Source: Burkholderiales bacterium (GTDB lineage Bacteria > Pseudomonadota > Gammaproteobacteria > Burkholderiales > SG8-39). From it: a stretch of DNA of 6,593 nt. The position numbers and the translations under genes are program-made. Within the stretch, counting starts at the first letter, position 1. Every line of letters starts with the position of its first letter. Below are positions 1 through 5,595 of this stretch, piece by piece. Location: assembly GCA_025929745.1 (NCBI GenBank), contig JAICPQ010000160.1, forward strand, positions 1 through 6,593. Direction: 5' to 3'. The notes below the pieces were generated by a model. That model did not search any database and was not told the origin of the DNA. It saw nothing but the letters and a program-made list of their open reading frames with translations.

Positions 1-480
1 GAGCGTCCGCCGATGGCCGCGATCCTCTACGCCATCGAGATTCCGCCCGCAGGCGGCGACACGTACTGGGCGAACATGTACCTGGCCTTCGAGACGCTGC
101 CCGCGGAGCTCAAGCAAAAGATCGAAGGCCGCGAAGCGGTGCACGACGCTACCTACAACAGCGCGGGCGTGATGCGCAAAGGATTCAAGCCGGGTGCGCG
201 CCATCCGCTCGTGCGCACGCATCCGGAGACCGGACGCCGCGCGCTCTTTCTCGGCCGGCGGCGCAACAGCACCATTGTCGGCATGGAGCTCGAGGAAAGC
301 GAGCGGCTGCTCGACGAGCTGTGGCGCCACGCGACGCAGCCTCAATTCACCTTCCGCCAGCAGTGGCGCGTGGGCGACGTGGTGGTGTGGGACAACCGCT
401 GCACGCTCCACCGGCGCGACGCGTTTGATCCGCGCGCGCGGCGGCTCCTGCACCGCACGCAGATCAGGGCGACGGCTTAA
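1..480 (+). CDS. TauD/TfdA-family Fe(II)/2-oxoglutarate-dependent dioxygenase, C-terminal part (5' truncated by window edge)
   Basis: This is the C-terminal 159 residues of a non-haem iron, 2-oxoglutarate-dependent dioxygenase. The reading frame is open from base 1 (E-R-P-P before the first visible Met), so the true start and the first two iron ligands (HxD) lie outside the window. The visible part has the family's PPAGGDTYWANM segment (residues 17-26 region of the fragment) and the HPLVRTHPETGRRALFLG block (68-85). It also has the closing WDNRCTLHRRD motif, where H137 of the fragment should be the third iron ligand. R148 and R152 sit 11 and 15 residues after it, as do the 2-oxoglutarate-binding arginines of TauD. 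Known members oxidise taurine, alkylsulfonates, 2,4-D and other small acids in the cytoplasm; this substrate cannot be told. The end overlaps the convergent DUF1499 gene by 17 bp. Confidence 0.93.
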   Translation, partial: ERPPMAAILYAIEIPPAGGDTYWANMYLAFETLPAELKQKIEGREAVHDATYNSAGVMRKGFKPGARHPLVRTHPETGRRALFLGRRRNSTIVGMELEESERLLDELWRHATQPQFTFRQQWRVGDVVVWDNRCTLHRRDAFDPRARRLLHRTQIRATA

Positions 481-853
481 TCCGCTTTCGCAGCTCCTCG
501 ACGCGCGCGCGGTTCACGCCGAAGTCGCGCCGGCCGAGGCGCGAGGCCGAGCGCACGTGGATCACGCTTCCGTCGTAGTGGAACTCGACGTCGTCGACGT
601 AGCCCAGGAGCGCCGAGCGGAATTCGGCGTAGAGATAGTGCGAGTCGGCGGAGATGACGCGCGCACGCGGCATCGACTCGACCGCCTTGCGCACCACGGC
701 GATCGCGTCGCCGCCCTGGAACGCAATCGGCGCGATGTAATGCTCCTTGTCCGCCGGATCGGCCTGCGAGGAGACGCAGTTGGGCGTGCGCCTGCACGGC
801 GAGAGCCGCCCACCGATGACGCCGAGATTCCCGGGTCGCCGCCAGTCGAACAT
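464..853 (-). CDS. DUF1499 family protein
   Basis: The 129-residue protein matches the DUF1499 family throughout. It has an N-terminal RPGNLGVIGGRLSPC stretch leading into PNCVSS (residues 24-29), the GYVDDVEF segment (84-91), and the C-terminal IHVRSASRLGRRDFGVNRARVEELR block (98-122), which is the family signature. No signal peptide or membrane segment is visible. The molecular function of the family is not established. It is the last gene of the minus-strand cluster, starting 11 nt after the aconitase X small-subunit stop. AGGA, overlapping that stop codon, sits about 9 nt before the ATG and serves as a plausible Shine-Dalgarno. The 3' end runs 17 bp into the convergent dioxygenase gene. 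Its link to the cluster's metabolism may be incidental. Confidence 0.93.
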   Translation of the reverse strand: MFDWRRPGNLGVIGGRLSPCRRTPNCVSSQADPADKEHYIAPIAFQGGDAIAVVRKAVESMPRARVISADSHYLYAEFRSALLGYVDDVEFHYDGSVIHVRSASRLGRRDFGVNRARVEELRKRIKPSP

Positions 854-864
854 CCGCGCCGATC

Positions 865-1263
865 CTACAGCACGCGCAGCGTGCGTGCCGCCGGGTCGAG
901 CGCGACATTCGCTCCGTTGCGCACGTGCGCGGTGATATCGCCGTCAAACCCCGCCATCAGTGTCACGCCGCCGAATGCGGCGCCTTGCGCGAGGATCGGG
1001 TTCACGCTGTTCAGGACGATGGCGAGGGGCACCACGCCGCGCGCGGCCATTTCGTGCAGCATCCAGGCCGTCGCCACGCCGCCCTTTGCAGTGTCCAGAA
1101 TCAGGATCTTTCCGCGGTAGGAGTGTCCGGCGAGCTTGTGTGTCGGGCGTGAGAAAACGCCGTTGATGCGGTCCAAGTCGTAGCGCGCCGAGAACCCGTC
1201 GTGCGCGACGAGCGCTTCACCGCACACCGCTTTGCCGATGCCGTGCTTCGCGGTGTAGATCAC
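865..1263 (-). CDS. Aconitase X small (swivel) subunit, DUF126-type, divergent
   Basis: The 132-residue protein is the swivelling domain partner of an aconitase X dehydratase. I chose the GTG at 1263 because it overlaps the large-subunit TGA by 4 nt (GTGA), has AAAGG 6 nt upstream, and gives the expected family start (VIYTAKHGIGKAVCGEAL). Visible homology includes the G-x-A-x-G-x-A-L opening, THKLAGHSYRGKILIL (residues 41-56), ARGVVPLAIVLN (74-85) and NPILAQGAAFGG (88-99). As I recall the family, the segment after the K-I-L strand reads GKGST and carries the catalytic Ser. Here it reads AKGGV (59-63), so the Ser position appears to be Gly62. The protein may act on a different substrate, use another residue such as T65, or be a non-catalytic variant. 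The long in-frame extension back to 1425 is rejected. Confidence 0.88.
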   Translation of the reverse strand: MIYTAKHGIGKAVCGEALVAHDGFSARYDLDRINGVFSRPTHKLAGHSYRGKILILDTAKGGVATAWMLHEMAARGVVPLAIVLNSVNPILAQGAAFGGVTLMAGFDGDITAHVRNGANVALDPAARTLRVL

Positions 1264-2462
1264 AGCCGGCCTTTCTGCGCGGCGTCGACGCATTGCTCCA
1301 TCGAGGCGAGGAGCGGCACGTAACCATAACCGCCGAGAATGTTGACAAGCTTCGCGCTGTTCGTCGCCAGGCGCCTCCAACCGTTCGCCTCGGCGATTTC
1401 GCGCGCGTAGCTCTGATAGAAGCACATGCCGGCGAGCACGTGCCCGCCCGCGGCCTCGATGCGCGCGGTGAACCCGAAGCGATCTGCATCGGGCTTCACC
1501 TGCGGGCTGGTCACCGCAAGCAAAGGGCGTTTGAAGCGCCGACCGTCACACAACGCGGCGAGCTCGCGCAGCTCGTACAACGAGAGCTGCGGCGCTGAAA
1601 AGACGACGACGTCGATCTCGCGCTCGCTGGCGTACGCCGCGGCGAGCGCGCGCACATCTTTTTCCTCGATTCGGTGCGATACGGACGGGCTGGACTGCGC
1701 TTCGGGCGTAATTCCTGCGAGCTGGTACATTGCGATGGAGCCGAAGCTTGCCATCGCCGCGCCGAAGTGCTTGAGTGCGTCGCTGCCGGGCTGAGTCTCG
1801 ATGCCTTCGATGTAAGGAACCTGCCAATAGTCGCCGGCAAGCCGTCCGATCAGGCCGCCGAGCGTCCCCCAGTCGTTGAGCGTTCTTGGCTCGAAGTTCA
1901 CGCGAAATGAAACCGTGGAGCGCCGGCACTGCTCCAGATGGAAACCGTAGCGCGGCGTGCGTCCGGTGAGCCCCGCAGCCAGCGCGGATGGACCGCCTTC
2001 GTAATTCGAGCGCGCACCGCACACCGAGTTAGCGTAGATCACCACGCCCGTATCGCCGAATGCCACGCTCTCGCCGCGCGCTGGCGATTGGATGGTTTGG
2101 TAGTTGATGCACGTATCGGTCATCAGAACGCCGAGCTTCTTGAAAGCCTCGATCGTGCGCCGCTCCAACCCGAGCATGTGCTCGGTGTGGCGCAGCACAC
2201 TGACCTTGGCGAAGTCGGTGCCGCGCGGATCGGTAATGGTGGGCACGCGTACTTTCGCTCCTTCGTCGGCCAGGGACTCTAGCCATGCCACGCCAGCTTC
2301 ACCGAGGCTCTCGGTGTCCGCCATGATGTGCGCCTGTGTCACCGGCACGAAATCGGCTGCGCCGAAAAATTCCCCTACCTGGATCTGATGTTCGAGGGCG
2401 CGCTTGAGCGGCGCGCCGAGCTCGCCGGCCTGCATTGCTTTCTCGAGTTCGTCGAGCCTCAT
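1260..2462 (-). CDS. Aconitase X large (catalytic) subunit, DUF521-type, divergent
   Basis: The 400-residue protein is an aconitase X catalytic subunit. Characterised relatives are dehydratases for cis-3-hydroxy-L-proline in bacteria and for mevalonate 5-phosphate in archaea, and they need an iron-sulfur cluster. Homology is clear in QIQVGEFFGAADFVPVTQAHIM, DTCINYQ (C118), YANSVCGARSNYEGGPSALAAGLTGR (C148), YGFH, LSLYELRELAAL (293-304), LAGMC (C347) and TNSAKLVNI (367-375). The start is the ATG at 2462, which overlaps the lrgB stop as ATGA and gives a family-like N-terminus (MRLDELEKAMQAGELG). No Shine-Dalgarno is seen, so translation probably depends on coupling. The GCPH motif I recall as contributing a cluster Cys appears as S-A-P-Q (289-292), and the usual ESSA before the YANS motif reads G-D-T-G. 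Cys148 could be a replacement ligand. The family is certain; the substrate is not known. Confidence 0.93.
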   Translation of the reverse strand: MRLDELEKAMQAGELGAPLKRALEHQIQVGEFFGAADFVPVTQAHIMADTESLGEAGVAWLESLADEGAKVRVPTITDPRGTDFAKVSVLRHTEHMLGLERRTIEAFKKLGVLMTDTCINYQTIQSPARGESVAFGDTGVVIYANSVCGARSNYEGGPSALAAGLTGRTPRYGFHLEQCRRSTVSFRVNFEPRTLNDWGTLGGLIGRLAGDYWQVPYIEGIETQPGSDALKHFGAAMASFGSIAMYQLAGITPEAQSSPSVSHRIEEKDVRALAAAYASEREIDVVVFSAPQLSLYELRELAALCDGRRFKRPLLAVTSPQVKPDADRFGFTARIEAAGGHVLAGMCFYQSYAREIAEANGWRRLATNSAKLVNILGGYGYVPLLASMEQCVDAAQKGRL

Positions 2463-3175
2463 GACGCCATGCGGAAGGCTAGCGGAATCAGCACCGCGCC
2501 GGCGATGCCGTGCAGGCCCATCGCCAGGCCGGCGTAGGTGCCGGCTTCTTCGCTGACGCTGAAGGCGCGCGACGTGCCGATGCCGTGTGAGGCCACGCCG
2601 AGCGCGAAGCCGCGCTGCCACCAGGCCTTCGAGCCAACCGCGTCCAGTACGAAGCGCGCGAGCATCGCGCCCAGGATCCCTGTCGACACGGCGAACACGG
2701 CGGTGAGCGTCGGCGAGATGCCGATGCGCTCGGCGACGCCCATGGCGATCGGCGCGGTCACCGACTTTGCCCAGAGTGCACCGAGGATGGTCCCGTCCGC
2801 GCCGAGCAGCGCCGCGATACCGACGGCGCTCGCGATGGATACCGCACCTCCGCAGACGAGCGCGACGAAAAGCGGCACGACGCGACCGCGCAGCGCGCCG
2901 AGGCCGTTGTAGATCGGCACCGCGAGCGCCACGGTCGCCGTGCCGAGCAGGAAATGCACGAACTGCGCGCCCTCGAAGTACTCCGCGTAAGGCATACCGA
3001 TCAGCGTGATCGTCACGGCGATCAGCGTCACGGTGATCAGCACCGGGTTGGCGAGCGGATTGCGCGCCGCGCGCTCGTAGGCCAGAACGCCGAGCTGATA
3101 AGCGCCGAGGGTCAGGATCAGCGCGAGGAGCGGACTCCCCGAGAGATAGACCCAGATCTCGTGGATCGTGATCAC
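2459..3175 (-). CDS. LrgB/CidB-family membrane protein
   Basis: This 238-residue, very hydrophobic inner-membrane protein belongs to the LrgB/CidB family. Diagnostic segments are NPLANPVL (39-46), LLGTATVALAVPIY (77-90), WAKSVTAPIA (135-144, the family KSVTTPIA), STGILGAM (164-171), ALGVASHGIGTSRA (191-204) and GLAMGLHGIAGAVLIP (216-231). Several transmembrane helices are evident. LrgAB/CidAB were first described as murein-hydrolase modulators, but B. subtilis PftAB and the plant plastid homologue PLGG1 carry pyruvate and glycolate/glycerate. A small-carboxylate facilitator is therefore the better guess next to a dehydratase operon. The GTG start at 3175 overlaps the lrgA stop (GTGA). The next in-frame Met is at residue 61, which would remove the conserved N-terminus. 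Its own stop overlaps the acnX-L start by 4 nt (ATGA). Confidence 0.93.
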   Translation of the reverse strand: MITIHEIWVYLSGSPLLALILTLGAYQLGVLAYERAARNPLANPVLITVTLIAVTITLIGMPYAEYFEGAQFVHFLLGTATVALAVPIYNGLGALRGRVVPLFVALVCGGAVSIASAVGIAALLGADGTILGALWAKSVTAPIAMGVAERIGISPTLTAVFAVSTGILGAMLARFVLDAVGSKAWWQRGFALGVASHGIGTSRAFSVSEEAGTYAGLAMGLHGIAGAVLIPLAFRMAS

Positions 3176-3510
3176 CGCGGCCTGGCGAGAACGCGCAGCA
3201 CCAGGGCCGGCACCGCGATCGTCAGCACGACGCTCACGACGAGCGCGAGCGCCACCGCCAGGCCGTTGGACCTGAGCTGCGGAAGGAAAAGCACCACGCC
3301 GACCGCCGCGGGCACGAAAAGGAGGCCAAGGTGCTGCACCAGCGCCGAGCCGACGCGGTCCACGTCTTCAGGCACGCGCCTGCGGGCCGCGAGGTACGCA
3401 AGGAGCAGCACGAGGCCGATCACCGGCCCCGGAATAAGCGGCAGCAGGAAGTTCGAGACGAGCTCGCCTGCGCCCTGGAAGAGCAGGATCTGGACGAGGC
3501 CCGAGATCAC
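3172..3510 (-). CDS. LrgA/CidA-family membrane protein
   Basis: The 112-residue protein has about four hydrophobic segments (roughly residues 4-17, 21-42, 57-77 and 83-108). It also has the LrgA/CidA hallmarks LLPLIPGPVIGLVLLL (22-37) and LGLLFVPAAVGVVLF (61-75). The length is usual for the family. It should form a membrane complex with the LrgB-like protein encoded next, either as a small-acid channel (the PftAB/PLGG1 role) or in the older holin-like role. The start is the GTG at 3510, which overlaps the GYD gene stop as GTGA, with AAGG a few bases upstream. The stop overlaps the lrgB GTG in the same way. Equal coupled expression of the two membrane partners is expected. Confidence 0.92.
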   Translation of the reverse strand: MISGLVQILLFQGAGELVSNFLLPLIPGPVIGLVLLLAYLAARRRVPEDVDRVGSALVQHLGLLFVPAAVGVVLFLPQLRSNGLAVALALVVSVVLTIAVPALVLRVLARPR

Positions 3511-3797
3511 TCCACCTTGCCGAGCACGCGCTGGAAGGTCTCCTGATCCATCGCCCGCAGGGTTTGCGAGCGCACGTTACCGAGCTTCGCCACGGACAGG
3601 AGCACGGTAGCGAGCGCCTCCTCCGTGCCTTCGGTGATGACCACCATGTCGTACTGACCAGCGGTCCAATAGATGTCGCGCACGCTGACCCCATGCTTCT
3701 TCGCCAGGTCGCGGAACCCTTGGGCACGCTTGGGCGAATCCTTGATGCTCTTGATTCCCTGCTCGGTGAAGTTAACCAGGCTGATATTGATTGCCAT
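3507..3797 (-). CDS. GYD domain-containing protein
   Basis: This 96-residue soluble protein of the GYD family has the signature DIYWTAGQYDMVVITEG around residues 41-57, where the family G-x-Y-D reads G47-Q-Y-D50. The conserved tail LGNVRSQTLRAM follows at 72-83. The whole length is one ferredoxin-like, dimeric alpha/beta-barrel-type domain in related folds. No biochemical function is established for the family. The ATG at 3797 is preceded by a strong AGGAGG Shine-Dalgarno at 3808-3803 with 5-nt spacing, the best one in the cluster. That site is embedded in a hairpin (see separate entry). It sits 30 nt downstream of the crotonase gene and overlaps lrgA by 4 nt. It could be a small ligand-binding or regulatory partner of the pathway, which is inference only. 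Confidence 0.92.
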   Translation of the reverse strand: MAINISLVNFTEQGIKSIKDSPKRAQGFRDLAKKHGVSVRDIYWTAGQYDMVVITEGTEEALATVLLSVAKLGNVRSQTLRAMDQETFQRVLGKVE

Positions 3798-3828
3798 GAC
3801 TTCCTCCTCTCGGTGGAGGAAACAAGTC
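3798..3828 (-). promoter_or_regulatory. Hairpin sequestering the GYD gene Shine-Dalgarno
   Basis: On the minus-strand transcript a perfect 7-bp inverted repeat (UUCCUCC at 3821-3815 with GGAGGAA at 3807-3801) encloses a 7-nt loop. Three further pairs (GAC at 3828-3826 with GUC at 3800-3798) extend it to 10 bp across a 4-nt bulge. The 3' arm holds the whole AGGAGG ribosome-binding site and ends directly at the GYD AUG. The 5' arm begins at the last base of the crotonase UAG, so a ribosome terminating there would open the stem. No U-tract follows, so this is not a Rho-independent terminator. Confidence 0.6.
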
Positions 3829-4634
3829 TAGAAGTCCTTGGGCGCGGGCGGGAAGTTCGGCTCGCGCTTTTCTCGCAGCGACGCAAGACCCTCTTTCACT
3901 TCGGGGCCGGTAAAACCCAGTACTTCCAGCGCGAGCGACGCATCGAACGACGGCCCGGCAACGCGCAACCAGTTGTTTAGAGAGTACTTCGTCCAGCGCA
4001 GCGCGGTCTGCGGGCCGGCGGCGAGCTTGCGGGCGACTTCCAGCGCTTTGCTTTTGAGTTCGGCTTCGTCGCACGTGAGAGAAACCAGACCCAGGCGCTC
4101 GGCCTCCTCGCCACTAACGGTGTCGCAGGTCAGCAGGTAATACTTCGCCTTCGCCATGCCGCAGAGGAGCGGCCAGATGATCGCCGCGTGATCGCCGGCC
4201 GCGACGCCGAGCCGTGTGTGGCCATCGATGAGCTTTGCGGTCTTGCTCGCAATCGATATGTCGGCCAGCAGCGCCGCGGCGAGCCCGGCGCCGACCGCGG
4301 GGCCGTGGATGGCCGAGATGATGATCTTCGAGCAGTTCAGCATGTTGTAGACGAGGTCGCGCGCTTCGCGCCAGACGCGCGCGCGCACCGCGTGGTCGCG
4401 CGTCATTTCCTCGACCATCGCCATGTCGCCGCCGGCGGAGAAACCCTTGCCCTCGCCGCGCAGGATGGCGACGCGCGCCTCGGGGTCGCGATCAATGTCG
4501 ATCCAGATGCGCGCCATCTCGGCGTGCGCGCGCGCGGTGGCCACCGCGAGCTTGCCGGGCTCGCCCATCACGATCTCGAGGATGCCAGGCTCGAGCGTGC
4601 GAACCCGAAGATCTTGATACGAGGAATAGTCCAT
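3828..4634 (-). CDS. Enoyl-CoA hydratase/isomerase (crotonase) family protein
   Basis: The 268-residue protein has a crotonase fold. The first oxyanion-hole segment GKGFSAGGD lies at 62-70 and the second, HGPAVGAGLAAALLADISIA, at 110-129. LIDGHTRLGVAAGDHAAIIWPLLCG follows at 135-159, then the sGeeAerlGLV segment at 174-184. The two Glu residues of classical enoyl-CoA hydratase appear absent: the GGGCE position reads GAGLA, and the PE position in the next motif reads T140-R141. Asp148 in AGDH is a candidate acid residue, as in other members with the GD-x-x-x-x-I-W-P pattern. It likely acts on an acyl-CoA, but hydratase activity should not be assumed. The ATG at 4634 is the furthest possible start because an in-frame TGA lies at 4640-4638. 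No Shine-Dalgarno precedes it. It is the first gene of the seven-gene cluster. Confidence 0.93.
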   Translation of the reverse strand: MDYSSYQDLRVRTLEPGILEIVMGEPGKLAVATARAHAEMARIWIDIDRDPEARVAILRGEGKGFSAGGDMAMVEEMTRDHAVRARVWREARDLVYNMLNCSKIIISAIHGPAVGAGLAAALLADISIASKTAKLIDGHTRLGVAAGDHAAIIWPLLCGMAKAKYYLLTCDTVSGEEAERLGLVSLTCDEAELKSKALEVARKLAAGPQTALRWTKYSLNNWLRVAGPSFDASLALEVLGFTGPEVKEGLASLREKREPNFPPAPKDF

Positions 4635-4639
4635 GGGTC

Positions 4640-4645
4640 ATTCTA
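4640..4645 (-). promoter_or_regulatory. Candidate -10 element (TAGAAT) for the crotonase-led cluster
   Basis: TAGAAT reads on the minus strand, one mismatch from TATAAT, in a small AT-rich island. It ends 5 nt before the crotonase ATG at 4634. With no Shine-Dalgarno in that gap, this spacing is typical of leaderless or near-leaderless genes. No convincing -35 box was found 16-18 bp upstream. It overlaps the opposite-strand -10 candidate by 2 bp. Confidence 0.4.
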
Positions 4646-4649
4646 CAAT
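4644..4649 (+). promoter_or_regulatory. Candidate -10 element (TACAAT) for the dehydratase gene
   Basis: TACAAT reads on the plus strand, one mismatch from TATAAT, and ends 7 nt before the ATG at 4657. Transcription would begin at or next to that ATG, giving a leaderless mRNA. No Shine-Dalgarno precedes 4657, which agrees. A TTGATA at 4614-4619 is too far (24-bp spacer) to be a normal -35. Confidence 0.4.
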
Positions 4650-4656
4650 CGGCCTC

Positions 4657-5595
4657 ATGGTCGCCTTCGAAGACATCGCCGCGGCGCACGAGCGCATCAA
4701 GCTGCAGGCGAAGCGCACGCCCGTGCTCACCTCCTCCACAGTGGACGAGCACGTCGGCGCGAAGGTGTTCTTCAAGTGCGAGAACTTCCAGCGCATGGGC
4801 GCGTTCAAGTTCCGCGGCGCGTTCAACGCGCTTTCGCAGCTCAGTCCCGAACAGCGAAAGCGCGGCGTCATCGCTTTTTCATCGGGTAACCATGCGCAAG
4901 CCGTCGCCCTGTCGGGAAAGATTCTTGGCGTAAAAGCCGTGATCGTGATGCCGCACGACGCACCCAAGGTGAAGCTCGACGCGACGCGTGGCTACGGCGC
5001 CGAGGTGGTGCAGTACACAAGGCACGAAGAGCGGGAGCAGCTGGCGCGCCAGCTCGCTGCCGAGCGCGGATTGACGCTCGTGCCGCCGTTCGACCATCCG
5101 CACATCGTCGCGGGCCAGGGCACGAGCGCGAAGGAGCTCTTCGAAGACGCGGGCGCGCTGGACGTGCTCGTCGTGCCGTGCGGCGGCGGCGGACTACTTT
5201 CCGGCTGCGCCGTCGCGGCAAAGCATCTTTCGCCGAAATGCAAGGTGATCGGCGTGGAGCCGGCGGCGGGCGACGATGCTACGCAGTCGTTCAAGCAGAA
5301 GCGCCTCGTCACGATTCCGGTACCCGATACGATCGCGGACGGCGCGCGCACCCCATCGCTCGGCGAGGTTACCTTCCCGCTCGTCATGCGCTATGTCGAC
5401 GACATGCTTACGGTCAGCGACGACGAGCTCAAGCGCGCGATGTTCTACCTCTGGGAGCGCATGAAGATCGTGGTCGAGCCGACGGGTGCGCTCGCTTATG
5501 CGGCGCTTCACACCAGGAAGCTGCAACCGATGGGCCGCATCGGCGTCGTGCTATCGGGCGGGAACGTGGACCTTGCGCAGATAAGCAAAGCCTAG
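4657..5595 (+). CDS. PLP-dependent serine/threonine dehydratase-like protein (fold type II)
   Basis: Numbered from the ATG at 4657, this 312-residue cytoplasmic enzyme has the fold-type II PLP signatures. K51 in GAFKFRGAFNAL is the Schiff-base lysine, SSGNHAQAVA lies at 75-84, and the phosphate-binding PCGGGGLLSG at 174-183. The E-P-A-A-G-D-D metal-site loop is at 201-207 and SGGNVDL at 300-306. Relatives deaminate L-threonine to 2-oxobutyrate or L-serine to pyruvate, racemise serine, or dehydrate 3-hydroxyaspartate. Which applies here is open. There is no C-terminal ACT regulatory domain, so it is of the catabolic rather than the biosynthetic type. An alternative in-frame ATG at 4633 adds eight residues and has GAGGAA 6 nt upstream; I prefer 4657 because of its N-terminal fit and the nearby -10. 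The 3' end overlaps the TRAP permease gene by 45 bp. Confidence 0.93.
   Translation: MVAFEDIAAAHERIKLQAKRTPVLTSSTVDEHVGAKVFFKCENFQRMGAFKFRGAFNALSQLSPEQRKRGVIAFSSGNHAQAVALSGKILGVKAVIVMPHDAPKVKLDATRGYGAEVVQYTRHEEREQLARQLAAERGLTLVPPFDHPHIVAGQGTSAKELFEDAGALDVLVVPCGGGGLLSGCAVAAKHLSPKCKVIGVEPAAGDDATQSFKQKRLVTIPVPDTIADGARTPSLGEVTFPLVMRYVDDMLTVSDDELKRAMFYLWERMKIVVEPTGALAYAALHTRKLQPMGRIGVVLSGGNVDLAQISKA

Noticed and set aside
525..544. Perfect 7-bp inverted repeat (TCGCGCC/GGCGCGA) with a 6-nt loop near the convergent junction
   Set aside because: It lies inside conserved DUF1499 codons (SRLGRRD region), has no T-tract, and such GC repeats are expected by chance here. Not called a terminator.
194..1120. 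Long + strand open frame (308 codons) antisense to DUF1499 and the aconitase X small subunit
   Set aside because: Low-complexity, Arg/Ala-rich translation with no family resemblance. It is a shadow of GC-rich codons of the well-supported minus-strand genes.
1264..1425. N-terminal extension of the aconitase X small subunit to an Met at 1425
   Set aside because: The 54 added residues are out-of-frame large-subunit sequence. The GTG at 1263 has AAAGG upstream and overlaps the previous stop.
2463..2621. N-terminal extension of the aconitase X large subunit to an earlier Met
   Set aside because: The extra 53 residues are Arg-rich out-of-frame lrgB sequence. The ATGA overlap start at 2462 gives the family N-terminus.
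2459..3510. LrgAB as a holin/antiholin-type cell-death system forming the novel element
   Set aside because: No lysis or murein-hydrolase partner is present. Coupling to a dehydratase favours a transport role, though the lysis role is not formally excluded.
3798..3828. The crotonase/GYD hairpin as an intrinsic terminator
   Set aside because: No U-rich run follows the stem; the AUG of the next gene does. Ribosome-binding-site control is the better reading.
4614..4649. TTGATA and TACAAT as a complete sigma-70 promoter for the dehydratase
   Set aside because: The 24-bp spacer is too long for a normal sigma-70 promoter. Only the -10-like hexamer is kept.
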